A stretch of DNA of 33,376 nt from Myxococcales bacterium (lineage in GTDB: Bacteria; Myxococcota_A; Polyangia; Polyangiales; Polyangiaceae), in NCBI GenBank assembly GCA_025351875.1, contig JANXVA010000003.1, positions 1 to 33,376 of the forward strand, written 5' to 3'. Position numbers and translations under genes: made by a program. The number at the start of each line of letters is the position of its first letter. Position 1 is the stretch's first letter. Shown in pieces: positions 15,080-23,777 of this stretch. The notes below the pieces were generated by a model, which was not told the DNA's origin, did not search any database, and saw nothing but the letters and a program-made list of their open reading frames with translations.

Positions 15080-16879
15080 CTAGTCCGAGGTCGGGACGTC
15101 GCTCATCGGCGGCGGTCCCTCGATCGGAAGCAACAGCCTGAAGACCGCGCCCTTGCCGTTCGCCGACTGGCCGACGTACGAGAGCTCGCCGTTGTGCTCG
15201 AGCGCGATGCGCTGCGCGATCGCCAGGCCGAGCCCGGTGCCCGCGGCCTTGGTCGTAGCGTACGGCTCGAAGAGGCGAGCGGCGATCTCCGGGGCAATGC
15301 CGGGGCCGTTGTCGGCGACGGAGAACGTCACGTAGTGGCCGTCGGTGTCGGTCGCCAGTGTGACGGCGCCGCCGGGCGTGTCCTTCACTGCTTCGAGTGC
15401 ATTCTGCACGAGATTCGTGAGGACCTGGATGACCTGATCACGGTCGGCGCGCAACGTCGGCGCGCGGCGCTGGGCGGAGAACGCGAGCGAGACCTCGCCG
15501 GCGGTCGCCTTGTGGATCTGCAGAACGTGCCGCGTGATCTCCTCGGCGTCGATGTCCTGAGGCTTCGGCTGGGGCAACCGGGCAAAGCGCGTGAACTCCG
15601 TGACGATGTTCGCGATGCGATGCACCTCGTCGAGCACGGTGCGTGTTGCCTCGTCGAAGTACTCGTCGAACCGCGGGTCGTCGCGGGCGCGAAGACGCCG
15701 CAGCGTCTCCACAGCGGCGCGGATGGGTGCAAGCGGGTTCTTGATCTCGTGCGCGACGCGTCGCGCGACCTCGCGCCATGCGGCGACGCGGCTCGCGGCT
15801 GCGAGTCGCCTGCGCGTGACGGCGAGGTCCTGGATCATGCGATCGAACGCGGAGGCGAGCTCCTGCACCTCGCCTGAGCCGCGGACCTCGAGCGGTCGAG
15901 CCTCTCCCGCGGCGACCTTGCCCGCCTCGGTCGCGAGGACCGAGAGCGGTCGACCCAGGCTACGGGCCAGGAAGATTGCCACGAGGAAGGCCACGGCGGC
16001 CGAGATCGCAGCGTAGAGCCCGACGCTGCGGTCGACGTCGTGAAGGTTGTCGTCGAGCTCCTTCGTCGACTTGAGGACGTCGAACGCGAGAACGGCGCCG
16101 TCGTCGTCCGTCAGCTTGCACGGCGCGCGCGCGAGCTCGCCCGCTTCGGAGGGGGCTTGCCGCGCGTGCTCGTTCGTTCGCGCGCTCGCGCTGGGGGCCA
16201 CGCTCACGGCGGGTCGGGCATTCTTGCCGCGCGCTTTCGCGTTCTTCTTCTTCGCGTCTTCCTCGGCGGGCACGCTGGCGACTGGCCGAGGCCACGACGG
16301 CGCGACCGTCACGTCGAGGGTGCGTGCGAGTCGCTCGAGGAGCGGGTCGACCTGCCGCGCCGCGAAGAGGCCGACGATGCGACCGCCGTCCGAGCGCTTG
16401 GTGCAGCGCGAGACGAGCGCGGGTACCGCGCCCGTGCGGATGGTGAAGCGCTCAGCGTTACCGCGGAGCAGCGTGTCCACGTCGCGGGCGGGGAGTCCGA
16501 GCAAGGTGGTCGGGCTCGCGCCGACGAGGTCTCCACCCTCGATGCCGAGCACCAGCTCGTCGAGATCGAACGCACGCCTCTGGTTGCGGACGAGCTCCGA
16601 GAAGCTCGTCCGTCGCTCGTCGAGGTCGCCGCGGTCCATGGCGATGCCCACGCGCTCGACCAGCTCCCCGCTCTGGCAAGACCCGGCAATGAGCGTGTGG
16701 TCGGCCTCGCCCTGGCGCCTCATCTCGTCGACGAGGCGATCGCAGACGCCCTTCACGTCGTTCTGGAAGCGGGTCGTCTCCTTCTCGGCAAGGCGCGTGC
16801 GGACCGCGAGCCCGACGCCCGCGGTCGAGACCGCGGCGAGCAAACCGAACGTGAGGGCGAGGCGAGGGGCGAGACGCAC
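15080..16879 (-). CDS. Membrane sensor histidine kinase (HAMP-HisKA-HATPase), orphan
   Basis: A 599-residue two-component sensor. A first transmembrane helix (about 7-26) and a second (VGLYAAISAAVAFLVAIFLA, near 290-310) enclose a roughly 260-residue periplasmic sensor with no recognised domain. That sensor includes a Lys/Ala/Ser-rich low-complexity stretch (around 205-245). A HAMP linker (RPLSVLATEAGKVAAGEARP) leads to HisKA, with His377 in RRVAHEIKNPLAPIRAAVET. The ATPase domain carries LTNLVQNALEA (N box), VADNGPGIAPE (G1), LFEPYATTKAAGTGLGLAI (F/G2) and a final GKGAVFRLLLP. The HEIKNPLAPI form resembles NtrY-type kinases. No response regulator gene adjoins it, so its partner is elsewhere. 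Confidence 0.92.
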   Translation of the reverse strand: MRLAPRLALTFGLLAAVSTAGVGLAVRTRLAEKETTRFQNDVKGVCDRLVDEMRRQGEADHTLIAGSCQSGELVERVGIAMDRGDLDERRTSFSELVRNQRRAFDLDELVLGIEGGDLVGASPTTLLGLPARDVDTLLRGNAERFTIRTGAVPALVSRCTKRSDGGRIVGLFAARQVDPLLERLARTLDVTVAPSWPRPVASVPAEEDAKKKNAKARGKNARPAVSVAPSASARTNEHARQAPSEAGELARAPCKLTDDDGAVLAFDVLKSTKELDDNLHDVDRSVGLYAAISAAVAFLVAIFLARSLGRPLSVLATEAGKVAAGEARPLEVRGSGEVQELASAFDRMIQDLAVTRRRLAAASRVAAWREVARRVAHEIKNPLAPIRAAVETLRRLRARDDPRFDEYFDEATRTVLDEVHRIANIVTEFTRFARLPQPKPQDIDAEEITRHVLQIHKATAGEVSLAFSAQRRAPTLRADRDQVIQVLTNLVQNALEAVKDTPGGAVTLATDTDGHYVTFSVADNGPGIAPEIAARLFEPYATTKAAGTGLGLAIAQRIALEHNGELSYVGQSANGKGAVFRLLLPIEGPPPMSDVPTSD

Positions 16880-17038
16880 GCGGGCTCAGGCTATCCGACC
16901 CATGTGCGCCGCACGCGACCTTCGGGAGCTCGTGTCGTGTGATTGACGTGACCCCGATCTCGCCGGGTTTTCGAAGTGCGCATGAACGGACAACGCACGA
17001 AGCATGGTAGGAATTCAAAGATCTCGAGGAGGTTCTGC
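16880..17038. other. Divergent spacer between histidine kinase and cupredoxin genes
   Basis: This 159-nt spacer must hold both promoters. A TTGACG hexamer occurs near 16943, but I see no convincing -10 partner. The only clear element is AGGAGG 7 nt before the ATG at 17039. No hairpin of note. Confidence 0.5.
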
Positions 17039-17551
17039 ATGCGTCGTGCGCTTCTTGGACTCGCATCGGTCATGGCTCTGCCACTCGCGTTCTATGCGTG
17101 TGCCGGCGACGACCCCGCCGCGCCTGGGCCGAAGCCCCTGTCGTACGCGGCCTCCGAGACCAGCGCCCCTCCGGACGCGGCGCCGGCCGATACCGGGGCG
17201 ATTGTGGGAGGCTGCTCCCAGGCCGATTTCGACGCCCCGGCGGGCCTCTTCGGCGGCGACTTCACCGCGCAGCCCAACGTCGACGTCACCTTCCCGACGG
17301 GCTCCGCGCCCATGCCGTACACGAACCGCTGCGCGAAGGTGAAGGTCGGCTCCACCGTCACCTTCAAGGGCAGCTTCTTCCACCATCCGCTCCAGCCGAG
17401 CGGCGGTGATGAGCCGACGCCGATCGTCCTCACGAGCTTCGACCCGGACGGCGGTTCGCTCGTCGTCACCATGCCCGTGAAGGGCACGTACGGCTACGAG
17501 TGCATGTTCCACCCGTCGATCATGCTCGGGGCGATCCAGGTCGTTCCGTGA
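17039..17551 (+). CDS. Cupredoxin (plastocyanin-like blue copper) exported protein
   Basis: A small electron carrier or copper-binding protein in the envelope, 170 residues. The ATG at 17039 has an AGGAGG 7 nt upstream. A signal peptide ends near LAFYAC, and Cys21 may be lipidated although the lipobox is imperfect. After a Pro/Ala-rich linker the cupredoxin domain includes CAKVKVGSTVTFKG, then FFHHPLQPSGGD (His115 or His116 as first ligand) and YGYECMFHPSIMLGAIQV, where Cys155, His158 and Met162 complete a type 1 copper site with a short C-x2-H-x3-M loop. The next gene encodes a membrane protein 9 nt downstream. Confidence 0.85.
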   Translation: MRRALLGLASVMALPLAFYACAGDDPAAPGPKPLSYAASETSAPPDAAPADTGAIVGGCSQADFDAPAGLFGGDFTAQPNVDVTFPTGSAPMPYTNRCAKVKVGSTVTFKGSFFHHPLQPSGGDEPTPIVLTSFDPDGGSLVVTMPVKGTYGYECMFHPSIMLGAIQVVP

Positions 17552-17560
17552 AGCGCCTTC

Positions 17561-18604
17561 ATGGCTGAGGCGCTCTCCAGGACCGACGAACACCCCGGCG
17601 GCGTGCTCGACGCGCTGGAGTACGCGTTACGTCTCGCGTTCTTCGCGGCGGTGCCGTTCGGCATCGTCGTGCTCGCGTCGCTCGTCCCGATGACCGCCGC
17701 GCTCGTGAACATCGTCCTCGCGCTGGGAGCGTTCTTCTTCGGCGAGGTGCTCCGCAAGCATGCGCAGGCGCGAGGCTGGCTGGGCGCGATCCTCCGGCGA
17801 CAGCTGGCCTTCGAGGAGTACTACCGCGATCGCCCGCCGAAGCCGTTCCTCTACTACGTCGTCTACCCGCTGCTCTTTCCATACTGGCTCGCCGTGAGCG
17901 AGGCGCGTCGCGAGTTCTGGCTCTTCAAGGGGTACACGGTCGTCACGTTCCTGCTCGCCGCCATCTCCGGCGCGTACCGTTACTTCGCCGTCTACCAGCC
18001 GGAGATCGGCTTCAAGACGTTCCTCCTCAGCTTCGGTATCGGGCTCGCGATCGAGGCTCTCGCGGTGATCATGTTCTTGATGCCGATCGCGACCACGGTC
18101 GTCGCCCTGCACAAGCGCGCGCAGCACGGCAGGCTCGTCGCGCTCCTGATCGTCGGCCTCCTCTCGGTGGGCGTCGCCATCGCCATCCTCGCGCATCGCC
18201 ACCGGACGTTCCCGTCGCTGGAGGCGCGGCAACGCGTCTCCACACGCACTTTCGCGAACCGCAAGCACGCCGAGTCGGTCGCCGACGAAGCCCTGCGCCT
18301 CGCGTGGAAGGAGCGCCGCAAGAAGAACTACGAGCGCGAGAGTGACGGTACCGTGGACGGTGCACCGCTCGATCTCGCCCGCGCCAAGCTCGGCGCGTTC
18401 TACCGGCCCGACGAGGCCGCCGCCTTCGAGCTGTGGACGACCGCACGAGGCGACAAGACGCCGATGATGATCCTCTACGCCGAGGGGCCGCGCCGCGGAA
18501 AGCCGGTGTTTCGCGCGATGCGCGCCGACGGAACGATCGTCACGAGCGCAAAGGACATCCCGAAATCTGCGCTCAAGGTGATGCGCACAGTCGGCGAGTT
18601 CTAG
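17561..18604 (+). CDS. Polytopic membrane protein with soluble C-terminal domain, unknown function
   Basis: A 347-residue protein with about six hydrophobic segments in the first 225 residues: LAFFAAVPFGIVVLASLV, AALVNIVLALGAFFFGEVL, YYVVYPLLFPYWLAV, YTVVTFLLAAISGAYRYFAV, FGIGLAIEALAVIMFLMPIA and LVALLIVGLLSVGVAIAIL. A basic segment (TRTFANRKHAESVADEALRL, AWKERRKKNYE) leads to a C-terminal soluble domain with TPMMILYAEG and VFRAMRADGTIVTSAKDI. I recognise no family. The start is 9 nt after the cupredoxin stop, so the two are probably co-transcribed. The stop TAG is in a CTAG shared with the opposite-strand GH43 gene. Confidence 0.72.
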   Translation: MAEALSRTDEHPGGVLDALEYALRLAFFAAVPFGIVVLASLVPMTAALVNIVLALGAFFFGEVLRKHAQARGWLGAILRRQLAFEEYYRDRPPKPFLYYVVYPLLFPYWLAVSEARREFWLFKGYTVVTFLLAAISGAYRYFAVYQPEIGFKTFLLSFGIGLAIEALAVIMFLMPIATTVVALHKRAQHGRLVALLIVGLLSVGVAIAILAHRHRTFPSLEARQRVSTRTFANRKHAESVADEALRLAWKERRKKNYERESDGTVDGAPLDLARAKLGAFYRPDEAAAFELWTTARGDKTPMMILYAEGPRRGKPVFRAMRADGTIVTSAKDIPKSALKVMRTVGEF

Positions 18605-19731
18605 CGCGACACCGGGACGAGCATTGGACCCGAGCTCGGGGTCCCCGGTTCCGCGCCTGTGCCGTTGACGAGCGGCCACCCACCCGTCCACATCACCTGA
18701 TCGAGCATGAGCAGGCGCGGGAATTTGTCGCCGACTTTGCCGGCACGGTAAGCGTGGTAAACGAAGTAATCGGCGGTGCCGTTGTTGACGAACGTCCCAT
18801 GGCCGGGTCCGGCGAACGCCGAATTGCTCCGCAAGACGGGCTGTTCACGCTTCTCGAAGCCGCCCACCGGATTCGAGGAGCTCGCGACACCCACGCAGTA
18901 CTTGCCCTCCCAGTAGCGGTTCGCGCTGTAGAGCAGGTAGATGACGCCGTCTCGGACGAAGGGGTTGGCGCCCTCGAGAACATCGCCCTCCCAGTCCTTG
19001 TCGATGCGAAGGACGGTCTCTCGCGTGGCGCCCTCCTTCACGGTGACGTACGCGTCGGTGCGGCCAACCGTGAGCTCCTGCGCGTAGATCTCACCTTCGT
19101 GGCGCCACTGGCCGTTGCCTGGCTTGTTCGTCCAGAGGTCCTTGTTGAAGTACAGGTAGTGCCTGCCTTCGAAGGCGAGATAGGAAGGATCGATGAAGCC
19201 GGAGCGGTCCTCCTGCCCAGGGTCGATCGTTCGTTCGTCGGATGCGAGCGGCGTGGCGGGTGACGTCCAGCGAACGTCTTTCCACGCGATGGTTCCATGC
19301 GCCCATGCCTCGAGGTCCGACGTCCACGCGACGCCAATCGAGGGCTTGTCGGTCTTCGTCGACCGCGCGGTGAAGAAGACGGCATGCCGCTCACCGACGC
19401 GGTGAATCTCCGGCGCCCAGAAGTCTCCCTTCACCCACGCTGGCCACTGCGCACGAGGGAAGATCGGTCCCACGGCGGCCCAGTGCACGAGGTCCGTCGA
19501 GACCCTCACCGGGATCGCGTCGCCCGAGCTGCCGGAGGTGCTGACCAAGAGAAACTTGTTGCCCACGCGGACGACGCCTGGGTCGGCTCCGCTCCCGAGC
19601 TCCGGATTCGTGTACGTCGGACGCGTCACGGCCGCGCTGACGGAAGAGGCCGAGTCGTCCTCCGCGACGACGCACGCGGCCAGGAGTGCTCCGGCGAGGA
19701 TGATCGGAAGCGGTGCAAGTCGTTTTCGCAT
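18601..19731 (-). CDS. Glycoside hydrolase family 43 lipoprotein
   Basis: A secreted five-bladed beta-propeller hydrolase, likely acting on arabinan or xylan-type side chains. From ATG 19731 it has 376 residues, with a signal ending in ALLAAC (Cys20 lipidated). The GH43 catalytic residues are all visible: Asp50 in LGSGADPGVVRVG (base), Asp181 in SGFIDPSYLAFEG (pKa modulator) and Glu253 in DVLEGANPFVRDG (acid). GPGHGTFV with His311 is the conserved propeller histidine motif. It stands alone, without other polysaccharide-degradation genes. The stop overlaps the preceding plus-strand gene in CTAG. The start at 19731 is preferred over an upstream in-frame one because it gives the signal peptide. 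Confidence 0.9.
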   Translation of the reverse strand: MRKRLAPLPIILAGALLAACVVAEDDSASSVSAAVTRPTYTNPELGSGADPGVVRVGNKFLLVSTSGSSGDAIPVRVSTDLVHWAAVGPIFPRAQWPAWVKGDFWAPEIHRVGERHAVFFTARSTKTDKPSIGVAWTSDLEAWAHGTIAWKDVRWTSPATPLASDERTIDPGQEDRSGFIDPSYLAFEGRHYLYFNKDLWTNKPGNGQWRHEGEIYAQELTVGRTDAYVTVKEGATRETVLRIDKDWEGDVLEGANPFVRDGVIYLLYSANRYWEGKYCVGVASSSNPVGGFEKREQPVLRSNSAFAGPGHGTFVNNGTADYFVYHAYRAGKVGDKFPRLLMLDQVMWTGGWPLVNGTGAEPGTPSSGPMLVPVSR

Positions 19732-20029
19732 GGGCTGCACTGCGCAAGTGTCGGGCCCGTTGTCCTCGGCTGCCGGCGCGTGCGAGCGACCCAATTCTTC
19801 GCGTTTACGAGGCGGGTGGCGGGCGACCGACCATGCAAACGGTCCATCTGACCGGTGATGTCACCCAGGAGCGCGGGGCGCGCTCGAGATCGCGGGCCCT
19901 GAATGGCGGCGGCCCGCCACCCGGTCGCGTGCCCCGAAAGTGACTGCGCCCTGCGCGCGCTTCACGCGCATTTCGAGAGAACGCGGCGTGGCCCCGCCCT
20001 TGCTGAACACCCAGGCGGAGGCATCACCC
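19732..20029. other. Divergent non-coding spacer between GH43 and unknown lipoprotein
   Basis: These 298 nt contain a separated 12-bp perfect inverted repeat, CGGGTGGCGGGC at 19813-19824 and its complement at 19912-19923, 87 nt apart. GGAGG 8-9 nt before the ATG at 20030 is a clear ribosome site. No promoter can be called with confidence. Confidence 0.5.
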
Positions 20030-21193
20030 ATGAAACGCTTCATCTCGATCTGCACGCTCGCGGCGGCGGTGGCCTGCAACGCCGCGCCCGCCGAGCCCGA
20101 ATCCTCGTCGACCGCCGCGTACAAGGTGGCCTCGACCACCGCCGAGGCGCAGCAGCAAGCCGTCCAGCTCATGCGGGACATCAGCGAGGCGCAGGCGTCT
20201 GCGATCGATCAGCTCTACGCCGACTCGAGCGAAATGGACCCGCCGAACCCGACGGACGCGCTCGTGCTCGCCATCGCGGCCGCGGTCATCGACTACTCGT
20301 TCGCGCAGCTCGCCGACCGCGCAGTCGCCGCCGTCATCACGCACTTCGAACGCGCAGAGGAAGATGCAGCCGCGAGCGTCATCCGCGCAGCGTTCGGCGA
20401 GCTCGCTCGCGAAGCCGGCGGCCGCGTGAAGGGCAAGATGGACGGCCTCATCAATGGCTACCGCTACTCGCGTACGAAAGCGTTCTTCGTGGGGACGAAG
20501 CAGGCGATCCAGGACGCCGCCTCAGAGGACAGGCTCGACCTCGACTTCTCCCGCAACACGCTCCCGGAGGCGCGCGCGGTCGTCGAAAAGCTGCACGCAG
20601 CCTACGTGGACAACGGAGCGTACGACGTCCAGTACAAGACCACGCTGCGCGAGTATTGCCGCTTGCTCGCGCGCTCCGAGAACGGGACGACGGACTCGGG
20701 CGCGGATCTGCGGAAGGGCGGCAGAGGCGGCGTTCTCCGCATCGGAATCGAGATCGACGGGAGGCAGCTCGCCTATGGCGACTACTCCGAGAAGCCGAAA
20801 TTCCGAGGCCTGTCGATCTCGGGCCTCAACGCTTCGATGCGCCGCGCGCTCGACGCGCCGCACGCGACTTCGATCTATGCCATGGCGCTGCCGCTCTATC
20901 TCGTCGGCGTGTATCAGCCGTCGATGCGGGCGCCGGTCGCCTACGACCAGCCGTCGATCGGCCTTCAAGTCGGCCGAAACGAGGGAGGCGAGATCTTCTT
21001 CACCTTCTCCGAGGTGCCTTACTACACGGAGTCCAGCCGCGACTTTCTCGTCTATCTCGCGCGGCACGCGGGCCACAAGGACTCGCGCGACGCCGACGAC
21101 GGCGTGCTCGTCGCGCACGCAAAGGAAGGCGCGGCGAAGCTGTTCGACGAGATCAACCGCGACGCGCGCAACCTGCCCGAACCGGGCAAGTGA
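20030..21193 (+). CDS. Lipoprotein of unknown function
   Basis: From ATG 20030, preceded by GGAGG, the product has 387 residues. A short signal sequence ends in AVAC (Cys16), so it is probably lipidated. An alanine/glutamine-rich helical region follows (TTAEAQQQAVQLMRDISEAQ), then a hydrophobic amphipathic helix in the mature part (ALVLAIAAAVIDYSFAQLAD, about residues 76-95). The second half is mixed alpha/beta with GVLRIGIEIDGRQLAYGDYS, LPLYLVGVYQPSM and EIFFTFSEVPYY. I recognise no family. The helix could contact membrane or partner protein. The stop overlaps a GTG of the TPR frame (GTGA), so the two are probably linked. Confidence 0.65.
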   Translation: MKRFISICTLAAAVACNAAPAEPESSSTAAYKVASTTAEAQQQAVQLMRDISEAQASAIDQLYADSSEMDPPNPTDALVLAIAAAVIDYSFAQLADRAVAAVITHFERAEEDAAASVIRAAFGELAREAGGRVKGKMDGLINGYRYSRTKAFFVGTKQAIQDAASEDRLDLDFSRNTLPEARAVVEKLHAAYVDNGAYDVQYKTTLREYCRLLARSENGTTDSGADLRKGGRGGVLRIGIEIDGRQLAYGDYSEKPKFRGLSISGLNASMRRALDAPHATSIYAMALPLYLVGVYQPSMRAPVAYDQPSIGLQVGRNEGGEIFFTFSEVPYYTESSRDFLVYLARHAGHKDSRDADDGVLVAHAKEGAAKLFDEINRDARNLPEPGK

Positions 21194-21240
21194 CACCCTT
21201 CGTGACGCTCCACGAGGCGGGATGGGATAGCCTCCGATGG

Positions 21241-22182
21241 GTGCGGAGTGGTGCTCTCGGTCTCTGCCGTGCAGGGGCTATCGTCCTCGTGCTGACGCTT
21301 GCGGCACCGCAAGGTGCGCTCGCGCAACCGCCGGCGGCCGCCCAGGCCGCCAAGGATCACAAGCACGCCGGGCACGCCTACGCCGAGCGCGGAAAGTGGG
21401 AGGAAGCCCTTCGCGAATACGAGGAGGCCTTCACGCTCGATCAGCAGCCAGCGACGCTGTTCAACATCGCGAATCTGCGGTTCAAGCTCAGACGCTATTG
21501 CAGCGCGCGCGACGCTTATCGCGCGGTCTTGCGGTCCCGTGCGGAGCTCGAGGCGCCAGCGCAGAAGGCACTCGACGAGAACCTCCCCCTGGCCGAATCG
21601 CGCGTCGTCCACGTCGAGATCAGCGGCGCCGAGGGGCAGGACGTGGTGGAGGTAGACGGAGCGCGCGTGGACTTCACGCATCTCGTCGACGTCGATCCTG
21701 GCGTTCACGAAGTGGTCCTGCTTCGGGACGGCAGGCGTCTCCTGGCGCGTCAGGTCACGGCCACAGAGGGACGGCCGCTCAGCGTCTCGCTCCGACTCGC
21801 GCCGCTCGCTCCCTCTGCGCCACCGCCGAGCGGAGCGGCGCCGCCCGAAACGGCCCGGGCCGAGCCCAGCCCCGTGACCGGCTTCGTCATCGGAGGGCTC
21901 GGGGTCGTGGCGCTCGGCGTCGGCGCGGGGATCGGCGTCTCGGCCTTGTCCCGTCGCAGCGAGCTCGCCGACACGTGCGGCAAGACCCACACTTGCACGA
22001 AGAATGACACCGATTCCGCGCGCACGCGCATGGCCATTGCGGACGTGACCATGGGCGTAGGGATCCTCGCGACGGCACTCGGCGCTTACCTGCTCATCAC
22101 GCGTCCGTCCAGCTCGGTCACGGTCCAGGCCGGGCCGGTGCTCGGCGGTGCTCACGCGAGCGTGGGAACGTCGTTCGACTGA
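21241..22182 (+). CDS. TPR-containing envelope protein with PEGA-like domain
   Basis: From GTG 21241 the product has 313 residues and a signal peptide (AGAIVLVLTLAAPQGALA). An in-frame GTG at 21190 overlapping the upstream stop is an alternative start, giving 330 residues. A TPR unit follows: AAKDHKHAGHAYAERGKWEE, ALREYEEAF, PATLFNIANLRFKL and SARDAYRAVLRS. A beta-rich PEGA-like region runs from VVHVEISGAEGQDVVEVDGA to VHEVVLLRDGRRLL. A Pro/Ala linker leads to two Gly-rich hydrophobic segments (FVIGGLGVVALGVGAGIGVS and VGILATALGAYLLI). Proteins of this layout often sit beside Ser/Thr kinase genes in myxobacteria, as here, where a kinase follows. It is likely a scaffold at the envelope. Confidence 0.75.
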   Translation: MRSGALGLCRAGAIVLVLTLAAPQGALAQPPAAAQAAKDHKHAGHAYAERGKWEEALREYEEAFTLDQQPATLFNIANLRFKLRRYCSARDAYRAVLRSRAELEAPAQKALDENLPLAESRVVHVEISGAEGQDVVEVDGARVDFTHLVDVDPGVHEVVLLRDGRRLLARQVTATEGRPLSVSLRLAPLAPSAPPPSGAAPPETARAEPSPVTGFVIGGLGVVALGVGAGIGVSALSRRSELADTCGKTHTCTKNDTDSARTRMAIADVTMGVGILATALGAYLLITRPSSSVTVQAGPVLGGAHASVGTSFD

Positions 22183-22219
22183 CGCTACAATCGCCCAGCG
22201 GATGCTCAAGAGGCGGGAC

Positions 22220-23674
22220 ATGCTGGGGGCCTATGAAATCGTCGCGCGCTTGAAGGCGGGCGGGATGGCGCAGGTGTATCTGGCGCGCCGAAAGGGCGCA
22301 GCGGGTTTCACGCGCCCCGTCGCGTTGAAGCTGATTCATCCGCACCTCGCGAACGAACCGGAGTTCGTGCGCATGTTCGTCGACGAAGCCACGCTCTCGG
22401 CGAGGATCGAGGCGCCAAACGTCGTCCATGTCGAAGAGCTAGGGCAGCTCGACGGAACGTGGTTCCAGGCCATGGAATACGTGCACGGCGCCTCGCTCGC
22501 GCAGGTGGTGCAGGCCCTTCGAACCGCCGGCCGCCGATGCACGCCCGAGCTCGCGGCACATATCGTCGCCGAGGTCGCAGCGGGCCTCCACGCCGCGCAC
22601 GAGACCACTGACGCCGCCGGAGCTCCGCTCGGAATCGTCCATCGCGACGTCTCTCCGCAGAACGTGCTCGTCTCGTATCGCGGCAACGTGAAGGTCTGCG
22701 ATTTCGGCATCGCGAAGGCGATGCATCGCGCACCGCACACCGAGACCGACTCGCTCCGCGGCAAGATCGCTTACATGGCGCCCGAGCACGCGCAGGGCAA
22801 GAGCGTGGATCGGCGAGCGGACGTCTACGCGCTCGGAGTCATCCTCTGGGAGCTGCTGGTCCTCGAACGGCTCTTCGTTGCCAGCCACGATCTCCTGCTC
22901 CTCGAGAGGGTGCGCCATCCGAAGATCGATCGGCCGAGCACGCGGGTCGCCGACACTCCGCGCGCGCTCGACGACGTCGTCATGAAGATGCTCGCGGTAG
23001 AGCCCGCGGACCGCCCGCAGAGCGCGGGGGAGCTGCGTCGACTCTTGCTCGACGCCGTCCCCGGCGCGCGTCACGTCGAGAGCGAGGACGTCGCCGCCCT
23101 GCTGCGCGCGGTCATGGGGACGCAGATCGCCGAGCAGGCGAGCCTCCTGCCGCTCGTCTCCGAGAGTACGGTCCTCCTCGAGATGCCGCCGGCGCGCGCC
23201 GAGGAGTCGCGGCCCGATGACGCTCTCCGCAATCTCACGCTTCCCGCCGTCGTCGTCGCGACGACGCTGCCGCTCGCGACCGCCGTGGGCGACGCTGGAA
23301 CCAGGAGGGCATCGCCGGCGCGTTCGGCGCCGATGCTTCTCGGGATCGCGTGCGCAGCGGCGCTCACCACGGCGATGGCCGTGCAGGTCGGCCTCCGGGC
23401 GCGCGCAGATTCGCCCACCGAGGTGGGGCGAGCGCTCGGCACGACGAGCAGCGCGCCGGAGAACGTGCCGACCAGCGCGCCAGCGCCGACGGGCTACGAT
23501 CTCGCGACCGCGACCGCGCCCACCTCCGACGCGGCTCCGCCCACGCGCGTCGTCGCGGCCGCGGCGCCGAAGCCACCGATCGCGACGGCGCCGCATCCGC
23601 GCCGCCCCCCGCCCCACGCGAGCGCCCCGAGACCCGCCTGCCCCAAGGTCGGAGGCGTCGAGCTCTGCGAATGA
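22220..23674 (+). CDS. Membrane Ser/Thr protein kinase (Hanks-type)
   Basis: Eukaryote-like kinase, 484 residues from ATG 22220, chosen because AGAGG lies 6 nt upstream; an ATG six codons earlier has no ribosome site. The kinase domain (about 5-280) has a glycine loop reduced to KAGGMAQVYLAR, Lys37 in VALKLIH, the catalytic loop HRDVSPQNVL (His141-Arg142-Asp143), Asp161 in DFGIAKAM, the activation end YMAPEHAQGKSVDRRADVYA and a normal C-lobe. A hydrophobic segment near 370-392 (MLLGIACAAALTTAMAVQV) is followed by a Pro/Ala/Thr-rich tail of about 90 residues, presumably periplasmic, ending in CPKVGGVELCE. The HRDVSPxN form is common among myxobacterial kinases. It follows the TPR protein gene by 37 nt. 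Confidence 0.92.
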   Translation: MLGAYEIVARLKAGGMAQVYLARRKGAAGFTRPVALKLIHPHLANEPEFVRMFVDEATLSARIEAPNVVHVEELGQLDGTWFQAMEYVHGASLAQVVQALRTAGRRCTPELAAHIVAEVAAGLHAAHETTDAAGAPLGIVHRDVSPQNVLVSYRGNVKVCDFGIAKAMHRAPHTETDSLRGKIAYMAPEHAQGKSVDRRADVYALGVILWELLVLERLFVASHDLLLLERVRHPKIDRPSTRVADTPRALDDVVMKMLAVEPADRPQSAGELRRLLLDAVPGARHVESEDVAALLRAVMGTQIAEQASLLPLVSESTVLLEMPPARAEESRPDDALRNLTLPAVVVATTLPLATAVGDAGTRRASPARSAPMLLGIACAAALTTAMAVQVGLRARADSPTEVGRALGTTSSAPENVPTSAPAPTGYDLATATAPTSDAAPPTRVVAAAAPKPPIATAPHPRRPPPHASAPRPACPKVGGVELCE

Positions 23675-23777
23675 ACGGCTCGACTCCGCCGCAGTTGCGG
23701 CTCGACCTGGACTCGTCGAGCGGAGGAACGAGCCCTACGCGCATGCACCGACTGATCGTACGATGGCCCCACGGCGA

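Noticed and set aside
16943..16970. Possible -35 element TTGACG in the 16880-17038 spacer
   Set aside because: No -10-like hexamer at suitable spacing, so no promoter was called.
19903..21189. Upstream extension of the TPR protein frame
   Set aside because: The extension is Arg-rich shadow sequence overlapping the 20030-21193 lipoprotein gene; the signal peptide places the real start near 21241 or 21190.
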